Part shown: one piece after another, positions 6,634 to 11,506 of the stretch
Position numbering within the stretch: the stretch's first letter is position 1
Layout: each line of letters begins with the position of its first letter
Source: VAZQ01 sp050725815
GTDB lineage: Bacteria > Pseudomonadota > Alphaproteobacteria > Rhizobiales > Xanthobacteraceae
Reading direction: 5' to 3'
Length of the DNA: 11,506 nt
Assembly: GCA_050725815.1 (NCBI GenBank)
Contig: JBOHIG010000027.1
Coordinates: forward strand, 1-11,506
The notes under the pieces: model-generated
Told to the model about the DNA's origin: nothing
Seen by the model: only the letters and a program-made list of their open reading frames with translations
The model's database searches: none
Made by a program: the position numbers and the translations under genes

Positions 6634-8337
6634 ATGAACACCGCACCGGCTTTGCTCGACGTCCGCGACCTCACGGTCGAATTCGCCACCCGCCGCGGCA
6701 CCGTACGCGCAGTGGAAAAGATCAACCTCACGGTCGCCAAGGGCGAAACACTGGGCGTCGTGGGCGAATCCGGCTCCGGCAAGTCCGTCACATCCTATGC
6801 GGTGATGCGTATTCTCGATCGCGCCGGCCGCATCGCCGGCGGCGCCGTCATGTTCGCCGGCATGGATGTGCGCGCCGCCGACGAAGCCGACATGCGCGAT
6901 ATCCGCGGCCGCGAGATTTCGATGATCTTCCAGAGTCCGCGCACCGCCCTCAACCCGATCCGCAAGGTGGGGCGGCAGATCGAGGACGTGCTCCTGCAGC
7001 ATGTGCAGGCCACGTCGGACGATGCCCGCGAGAAGGCGATCGACATCCTCCGTCAGGTGCGCATCGCACGGCCAGAGGAGCGGTACCACGCCTATCCGTT
7101 CGAATTGTCGGGCGGCATGTGCCAGCGCGTGGTGATCGCGTTGGCGCTGGCCTGCCAGCCGCAACTGCTGATCGCCGACGAACCGACAACCGGCCTCGAT
7201 GTCACCACCCAGAAGGCGGTGATGGACCTGATGGTGGAGCTCACGCGGGCGCGCGGCATGTCGACCATTCTCATCACCCACGACCTCGGCCTTGCCGCCG
7301 CGTATTGCGACCGGGTGGTGGTGATGGAAAAAGGCCGCGTGGTGGAGACGGCGGCATCGGCGCAGATCTTCCGCGCGCCCGACCATCCCTATACGCGCAA
7401 GCTGATGCGGGCGACGCCGCGGATCGGCGTCAACCTGCGCCAGCTTCTACCGGACGACGCTCCCGCGCCAAAGCCGCAGTCCCCCGTATCAACCGCCGCC
7501 GCCGCGGGGCCCCTGCTCTTTGTCAGCAAGCTGGTGAAAGAGTATCCGCGCCAGGGCCTGGGCGGCGCGTTGGCGAAGCTCTTTCACCGCAAGGACGACG
7601 TTCCGACATCCCAGGTCTACCGCGCCGTCGACGACATCAGTTTCGAGATTGGCCGCGGCGAAAGCCTCGGGCTTGTCGGGGAGTCCGGCTGCGGCAAGTC
7701 CACGACCTCCATGATGGTGATGCGGCTCCTCGATCCCACCTCCGGCGTCATTACCTTCGACGGTGGGGACATCGGCGGGATTCCGGCCAACGGCTTTGCG
7801 CGTCTGCCGCTGCGCAAGCGCATCCAGATGGTATTCCAGGATCCGACCGAAAGCCTCAATCCACGCTTCACCGCTGCGCGCGCCATCGCCGACCCGATCC
7901 TGCGGCTGGGCGACATCAAAGCACGCACCGCCGTGCGGGCGCGTTGCGAGGAGCTTGCCCGGCAGGTCGGCCTGCCGGTCGACCTCCTCGACCGTTTTCC
8001 GCACCAGCTTTCCGGCGGGCAGAAGGCGCGCGTCGGGATCGCCCGCGCGATCGCGCTCGGGCCGGAGCTGGTCATTCTCGACGAGCCGACCGCGGCGCTC
8101 GACGTATCCGTGCAGGCGCTGGTGCTGAACCTGCTGCAGGACCTCAAGGCGTCGCTCGGTATGAGCTATCTGTTCGTCTCACACGACCTCAATGTCGTCC
8201 GCCTGATGTGCGACCGCGTGATGGTCATGCGGGCAGGACGCATCGTCGAACACGGGCCGACCGAGCGCGTGATGTCGGCGCCGGAATCGGACTATACGCG
8301 CGAATTGCTGGCGGCGATTCCGCACCCACCGTCTTAG
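6634..8337 (+). CDS. Fused double ABC ATPase of the importer, DppD-DppF-like
   Basis: Both ATPase subunits of the importer in one 567-aa chain, as in GsiA or YejF. Domain 1: Walker A GESGSGKS (44-51), Q-loop FQSPRTALNP, signature LSGGMCQR (from 158), Walker B LLIADE (178-183), H-loop ITHD (His216). Then comes the oligopeptide-type C-terminal element HPYTRKLM and a linker. Domain 2: Walker A GESGCGKS (349-356), Q-loop FQDPTESLNPR, signature LSGGQKAR (from 459), Walker B LVILDE (479-484), H-loop VSHD (His517). All catalytic residues are present in both halves, so both sites should hydrolyse ATP. The start ATG lies 4 nt after the permease stop with no strong ribosome site, so coupling is likely. 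An in-frame open stretch upstream of 6634 belongs to another frame of dppC. Confidence 0.95.
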   Translation: MNTAPALLDVRDLTVEFATRRGTVRAVEKINLTVAKGETLGVVGESGSGKSVTSYAVMRILDRAGRIAGGAVMFAGMDVRAADEADMRDIRGREISMIFQSPRTALNPIRKVGRQIEDVLLQHVQATSDDAREKAIDILRQVRIARPEERYHAYPFELSGGMCQRVVIALALACQPQLLIADEPTTGLDVTTQKAVMDLMVELTRARGMSTILITHDLGLAAAYCDRVVVMEKGRVVETAASAQIFRAPDHPYTRKLMRATPRIGVNLRQLLPDDAPAPKPQSPVSTAAAAGPLLFVSKLVKEYPRQGLGGALAKLFHRKDDVPTSQVYRAVDDISFEIGRGESLGLVGESGCGKSTTSMMVMRLLDPTSGVITFDGGDIGGIPANGFARLPLRKRIQMVFQDPTESLNPRFTAARAIADPILRLGDIKARTAVRARCEELARQVGLPVDLLDRFPHQLSGGQKARVGIARAIALGPELVILDEPTAALDVSVQALVLNLLQDLKASLGMSYLFVSHDLNVVRLMCDRVMVMRAGRIVEHGPTERVMSAPESDYTRELLAAIPHPPS

Positions 8338-8355
8338 AAATATCCAGGACGGACA

Positions 8356-8541
8356 ATGGATTCCGAAGACACGCTCGATCGATTCATCATGGCCGCAGGC
8401 GAAGCGCTCGCCTTGCCGGTCAGGCCGGAATGGCTGCCGGCAGTGCGCGCCAACCTCGACGTGACGCTGCGCTTTGCGGCGATGGTCGATGAATTTCCGC
8501 TGCCGGACGAGGCCGAGCCCGCGCCGGTCTTCGAGGCGTGA
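8356..8541 (+). CDS. atzG: AtzG-like small subunit (DUF4089), amidase partner
   Basis: A 61-aa helical protein of the DUF4089/AtzG-like family. AtzG is a GatC-like chaperone subunit that wraps AtzE and is needed for stable, active 1-carboxybiuret hydrolase; HpxX of purine/oxalurate clusters is a relative. The recognisable core is RPEWLPAVRANLDVTLRFAA followed by a short acidic tail, FPLPDEAEPAPVFEA, typical of the family. AGGAC (8346-8350) precedes the ATG. The gene starts 18 nt after the ATPase gene and its stop lies 4 nt before the amidase start. This order, small subunit then amidase, is conserved in atz and hpx clusters and is the strongest support for the call. Confidence 0.88.
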   Translation: MDSEDTLDRFIMAAGEALALPVRPEWLPAVRANLDVTLRFAAMVDEFPLPDEAEPAPVFEA

Positions 8542-8545
8542 CCCG

Positions 8546-9949
8546 ATGACATTCGATTTCGAATGGGCCACGGCGAGCGAGACCGCGGACGCGGTCAAGA
8601 CCGGGCGCATCGGCGCAACGGACGTCGTCGAAGCGGCGCTGGCGCGGATCTCCACCCGCAACCCGACGCTCAACGCATTCACCGCGGTCGTCGCCGACCG
8701 TGCCCGAACACGGGCGGCTGCCATCGATGCCGCGCGCGGGACCGGCAACTCGCCGGGGGCGCTCTGCGGCGTACCGTTTGCCGTAAAGAATCTGTTCGAT
8801 GTTGCAGGACTGCCCACGCTTGCCGGATCGAAGATCAACCGCACGCGCTCGCCTGCTGCACGCGACGCAACGCTGATCGAGCGGTTGGAAGCCGCCGGCG
8901 CGATCCTCGTCGGCGCACTGAATATGGGCGAATACGCCTATGACTTCACCGGCGAGAACATCCATGACGGACCCTCGCGCAATCCACATGACATCTCCCG
9001 CATGACCGGCGGCTCATCGGGCGGATCGGGCGCGGCGGCCGGGGGCGGGCTGGTGCCGCTGGCGCTCGGCTCCGACACCAACGGCTCGATCCGGGTGCCG
9101 GCTTCGCTGTGCGGCATCTTCGGGCTCAAGCCGACCTATGGCCGGCTGTCGCGGGCGCGCACGTTTCCCTTCGTCGCGAGCCTCGATCACGTCGGTCCGT
9201 TTGCGCGCACGGTGCGCGACCTCGCGCTCAGCTATGACGCCATGCAGGGCGCCGACGACGCGGACCCGATCGTGGCGCCGCGCCCGGTCGAGCCGACGCT
9301 GCCCGCGCTCGAACGCGGAACCGAGGGTTTGCGCATCGCCATCGCCGGCGGCTACTTCGCCAAGGGCCTGTTACCGGAGGCATCCGATGCGCTCACGCGG
9401 GTGACATCGGCGCTCGGCGCAACACGCAACATCGAAATCCCGGAAGCCGCGCGCGCCCGCGCCGCCGCCTATGTCATCACCACGACCGAGGGCGCGGCGG
9501 TGCACATCGATCGCCTGCGCAGGCACGCCGCCGACTTCGACCCCGCCGTCCGCGACCGGCTGATCGCGGGCGCCATGGTGCCGGCATCGCTCGTGGTCAA
9601 GGCGCAGAAGTTTCGCCGCTGGTATCGCCAGCGCGTGCTGGCACTGTTCGAGGATGTCGATGCGATCGTCGCGCCGGCAACGCCCTGCCCGGCTCCCAGG
9701 ATCGGTCAGCAGACCTTCGTGCTCGACGGCGTGGAGCTGCCGGTGCGCGCCAATCTCGGCCTCTACACCCAGCCGATCTCCTTCATCGGCCTGCCGGTCG
9801 TCGCGGCCCCGGTGCCGTTGTCGCCTTTGCCGATCGCGGTGCAGATCATCACAGCGCCCTGGCGTGAGGACGTTGCCTTGCGCATCGCGCGGACGCTGGA
9901 AGCAACAGGCGTGGTCGCCGCAACGCAGCCCAGTTTCGGGAGGACGTGA
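8546..9949 (+). CDS. atzE: AtzE-like amidase (1-carboxybiuret hydrolase family)
   Basis: A 467-aa amidase-signature enzyme. The Ser-cisSer-Lys triad is intact: Lys81 in GVPFAVKNLFDVAG, cis-Ser157 in TGGSSGGSG, and nucleophile Ser181 in GSDTNGSIRVPASLCG, with the family's 24-residue spacing between the serines. The TNGSIR form (Asn where GatA has Gly) and flanking genes of the AtzG and AtzH families point to the AtzE/HpxY group. Characterised AtzE hydrolyses 1-carboxybiuret to 1,3-dicarboxyurea plus ammonia in the cytoplasm. The start ATG at 8546 lies 4 nt after the AtzG stop, with GAGG at 8533-8536 inside AtzG; an open stretch upstream from 8474 is a frame shadow over that gene. The true substrate here is unproven, because other AtzE-like enzymes act in oxalurate-type pathways. 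Confidence 0.9.
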   Translation: MTFDFEWATASETADAVKTGRIGATDVVEAALARISTRNPTLNAFTAVVADRARTRAAAIDAARGTGNSPGALCGVPFAVKNLFDVAGLPTLAGSKINRTRSPAARDATLIERLEAAGAILVGALNMGEYAYDFTGENIHDGPSRNPHDISRMTGGSSGGSGAAAGGGLVPLALGSDTNGSIRVPASLCGIFGLKPTYGRLSRARTFPFVASLDHVGPFARTVRDLALSYDAMQGADDADPIVAPRPVEPTLPALERGTEGLRIAIAGGYFAKGLLPEASDALTRVTSALGATRNIEIPEAARARAAAYVITTTEGAAVHIDRLRRHAADFDPAVRDRLIAGAMVPASLVVKAQKFRRWYRQRVLALFEDVDAIVAPATPCPAPRIGQQTFVLDGVELPVRANLGLYTQPISFIGLPVVAAPVPLSPLPIAVQIITAPWREDVALRIARTLEATGVVAATQPSFGRT

Positions 9950-10342
9950 ATGGAGATCGACCTGCCGGAGGTCGTGGCCGAGGTACAGGCCGAATTCGAC
10001 GGTTACGAGCGGGCGCTCATCGCCAACGACGTGGAAGCGCTCGACGGCTTTTTCCACGATGACGCGCGCACCACCCGCTACGGCGGCGGCGAGAACCTCT
10101 ACGGCTATGCGGCGATCAAGGCGTTCCGCGCCGCGCGTTCACCCACGGGCCTTGCGCGGACGCTATCGCGGACGGTCATCACCACCTATGGCCGCGACCT
10201 GGCGGTCGCCTCGACACTGTTTCACCGCGCGTCGGCTCCCGGCAAGGTCGGCCGCCAGATGCAGACCTGGGTCCGCTTTCCCGCGGGCTGGCGCGTCGTC
10301 GCCGCGCATGTCAGCGCGATCGACGAGCCAAGCGACCCATGA
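9950..10342 (+). CDS. atzH: AtzH-like protein (DUF3225), dicarboxyurea-processing
   Basis: A 130-aa cone-shaped SnoaL/NTF2-like protein of the DUF3225 family, which includes AtzH and HpxZ. AtzH is reported to convert 1,3-dicarboxyurea to allophanate, avoiding a metabolic dead end. The family pattern is visible: VVAEVQAEFDGYERALIAND, then DGFFHDDARTTRYGGGENLYG, then VGRQMQTWVRFPAGWRVVAAHVS. Tyr19 and Arg43 are 24 residues apart, the same offset as the Tyr and Arg I recall as important in AtzH; that recollection needs checking. The start ATG directly follows the amidase TGA with no gap, and GGGAGGA (9938-9944) provides a good ribosome site. Order and coupling with AtzG and AtzE strengthen the assignment. 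Confidence 0.88.
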   Translation: MEIDLPEVVAEVQAEFDGYERALIANDVEALDGFFHDDARTTRYGGGENLYGYAAIKAFRAARSPTGLARTLSRTVITTYGRDLAVASTLFHRASAPGKVGRQMQTWVRFPAGWRVVAAHVSAIDEPSDP

Positions 10343-10358
10343 CGGATCGCCGGACGCC

Positions 10359-11086
10359 ATGAGCCTCGAGCCACAAACCGCCAATCGGCCCGCTCCGTCG
10401 AAGCGCCCCGCAGCGCGGCGCACGCTGGCAGAAGAGCTGCGGGTTCAATTGGCCGACGAGATCGTGCGCGGCGCGCTTGCGCCGGCACCTCGCTCGACGA
10501 GACCGAGCTCGCGTCGCGATTCGCGGTGTCTCGCACGCCGGTGCGGGAGGCGATCCGCCTCCTGGCATCGAACGGTCTGGTCGAGATGCGTCCGCACCGC
10601 GCTGCGCTGGTCGCGCGGCCAAGCACCACGCACCTTGCGGACATGTTCGAAGCAATGGCGGAGATCGAAGCGCTATGCGCCGGCTTTGCGGCGGAGCGCA
10701 TGACCGGCTCCGATCGCCGCGCGCTCGAAGAGATCCACGAAAAGCTGCGCCGGCTGATCCAGAGCGGCGATCCACAGTGTTATCACGAGATCAACGAGAG
10801 TTTCCACGCTACGATCTATGCTGGCGCGCACAACAGCTACCTCGCCGAACTGGCGCTGTCGACGCGCGCGCGCGTCAGGCCGTTTCGCCGCGCCCAGTTC
10901 CGGAACCTCGGGCGGCTCGCCAAGTCGCACGTCGAGCACGATCGGGTGGTGGTCGCGATTCTCCGCGGCGACCACGCGCGCGCGTCGGAGGCGATGCGCC
11001 TGCATATCCGCACCGTGCGGGAGGAGTACATCAGCTATGTCGGGGCTGTGACGGATCAGGCGGGCACGCTGGCGGCGGCGAGATAG
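10359..11086 (+). pseudogene. GntR-family (FCD/FadR subfamily) transcriptional regulator, frameshifted
   Basis: The reading frame is split. From ATG 10359 the product reads MSLEPQTANRP, then RTLAEELRVQLADEIVRGAL, the start of a GntR winged helix. Near 10484 the homology jumps to another frame, which continues as TSLDETELASRFAVSRTPVR and LLASNGLVEMRPHRAAL. Adding one G in GCCGGCACC, to give APGTSLDE, restores a continuous GntR helix-turn-helix. The FCD effector domain then runs intact to TAG 11086, with INESFHATIYAGAHN and HVEHDRVVVAILRGDHARA; the usual Asp of D-x-x-F-H is Asn. As written, the first frame ends at 10703 (114 aa). Translation from GTG 10526 would lose part of the DNA-binding helix. 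The repaired gene would encode about 242 aa, normal for the family. It is either a sequencing error in a G run or a real loss of a local repressor. Confidence 0.82.
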
Positions 11087-11506
11087 GCGCGCCAGCCGCC
11101 GAAGTCCGAGATGTCCCGCGCGTCCGCGACCGCACAGGATTCAACCAGGAAACCCTTCACGGTCTCGCCATCGTTAAGCGAGACCGTCCCGATCGACAAC
11201 GGTGGCGGCACCGCGGCGACAAAGCCCCCGAAGGCGGCCTTCGGCATGGCCCAGACCTCGACTTCGATTGCAAAGCCCGTTCCCTCCCCGACTCGCAGCA
11301 GGCCCGGTTTCGGCGGTGTGGTGCCAGCGAGCGCGAACAGCCGATAGCTGGCCGCGGTGCAGGTCGCCGCGATCAGCCGCGCGCCGCACGCGCGCAGTTC
11401 GCCATTGAGCGGCATGCCCGAGAGATGCGCCCCGACCACGGCGACCGCGACCTCGCTGTCGGTGACAGCCGCCACCGGCGCGGGCGGCGGCTGCGCCACC
11501 CCGAGT
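11056..11506 (-). CDS. atzF: Allophanate hydrolase, C-terminal domain (partial; 5' end outside window)
   Basis: The last ~149 residues of a minus-strand allophanate hydrolase; the frame stays open to the window's right edge. The hallmark C-terminal domain is clear: VAVVGAHLSGMPLNGELRA, then TTPPKPGLLRV, then IEVEVWAMPKAAFGGFVAAV, PPLSIGTVSL and VKGFLVE, ending DISDFGGWRAYLAA. The N-terminal amidase domain should lie beyond the window. The enzyme converts allophanate to ammonia and CO2, the last step after AtzE/AtzG and AtzH. The apparent start at 11499 is an internal GTG, because the frame continues upstream (…LG). The stop (TCA at 11056-11058 on the + strand) lies inside the 3' end of the GntR gene, a 31-nt tail-to-tail overlap. 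Being on the other strand, it is not part of the sigma-54 transcript. Confidence 0.93.
   Translation of the reverse strand, partial: LGVAQPPPAPVAAVTDSEVAVAVVGAHLSGMPLNGELRACGARLIAATCTAASYRLFALAGTTPPKPGLLRVGEGTGFAIEVEVWAMPKAAFGGFVAAVPPPLSIGTVSLNDGETVKGFLVESCAVADARDISDFGGWRAYLAAASVPA

Noticed and set aside
6634..8337. The fusion of two ATPase domains as a novelty
   Set aside because: Such DppD-DppF-type fusions are well known, for example GsiA and YejF.
7119..8492. Long plus-strand open frame overlapping the ATPase gene
   Set aside because: Arg/Ala/Pro-rich out-of-frame translation of a gene with all ABC motifs in the other frame.
8356..10342. Naming the genes hpxXYZ for oxalurate breakdown
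   Set aside because: The families are the same, but no HpxW-like or other purine-breakdown gene is present, while an AtzF-type allophanate hydrolase is adjacent. The atz-style reading fits better, though oxalurate remains possible.
1..11506. Mobile elements, CRISPR arrays, tRNA or rRNA genes
   Set aside because: No transposase or integrase motifs, no regularly spaced repeats and no RNA-gene signatures were seen on either strand.

Overview
The window is GC-rich, densely packed DNA that reads like an alphaproteobacterium of the Hyphomicrobiales (Bradyrhizobium-like). The clues are the codon use, the OpgC-type membrane protein, the Tat-exported family 5 binding protein and the AtzG/AtzE/AtzH set. 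Genus is inference. No rRNA, tRNA, insertion sequence or CRISPR array is visible.

Left block (about 48-2707, + strand): an OpgC-family multi-pass membrane acyltransferase-like protein overlaps by 61 nt a secreted SGNH-fold protein whose catalytic Ser and His positions appear to be substituted. A TauE/SafE-type membrane transporter follows closely. This looks like an envelope or export cluster unrelated to the rest.

Middle and right block (about 2770-11086, + strand): a 232-nt intergenic region carries an apparently perfect sigma-54 (RpoN) -24/-12 promoter with several dyads and an IHF-like site upstream of it. It leads into a compact operon. First comes a complete oligopeptide-type ABC importer: Tat-exported binding protein, two permeases, and a fused double ATPase. 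Then come atzG-like (DUF4089), atzE-like amidase and atzH-like (DUF3225) genes, and a GntR/FCD regulator gene that is broken by an apparent 1-nt deletion. A 12-bp perfect hairpin separates the binding protein from the permeases.

Right edge (- strand): the C-terminal domain of an allophanate hydrolase (AtzF-like) enters the window and converges on the regulator, overlapping it by 31 nt.

Reading the parts together (inference): under nitrogen limitation, RpoN switches on import of a small nitrogen-rich compound. AtzE-AtzG deamidates it or a derived carboxybiuret-like or ureido acid, AtzH processes the dicarboxyurea-type product to allophanate, and AtzF splits allophanate to ammonia and CO2. The cyanuric acid ring opener (AtzD) is not in the window, so the natural substrate is open. 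That makes this the most interesting system here.
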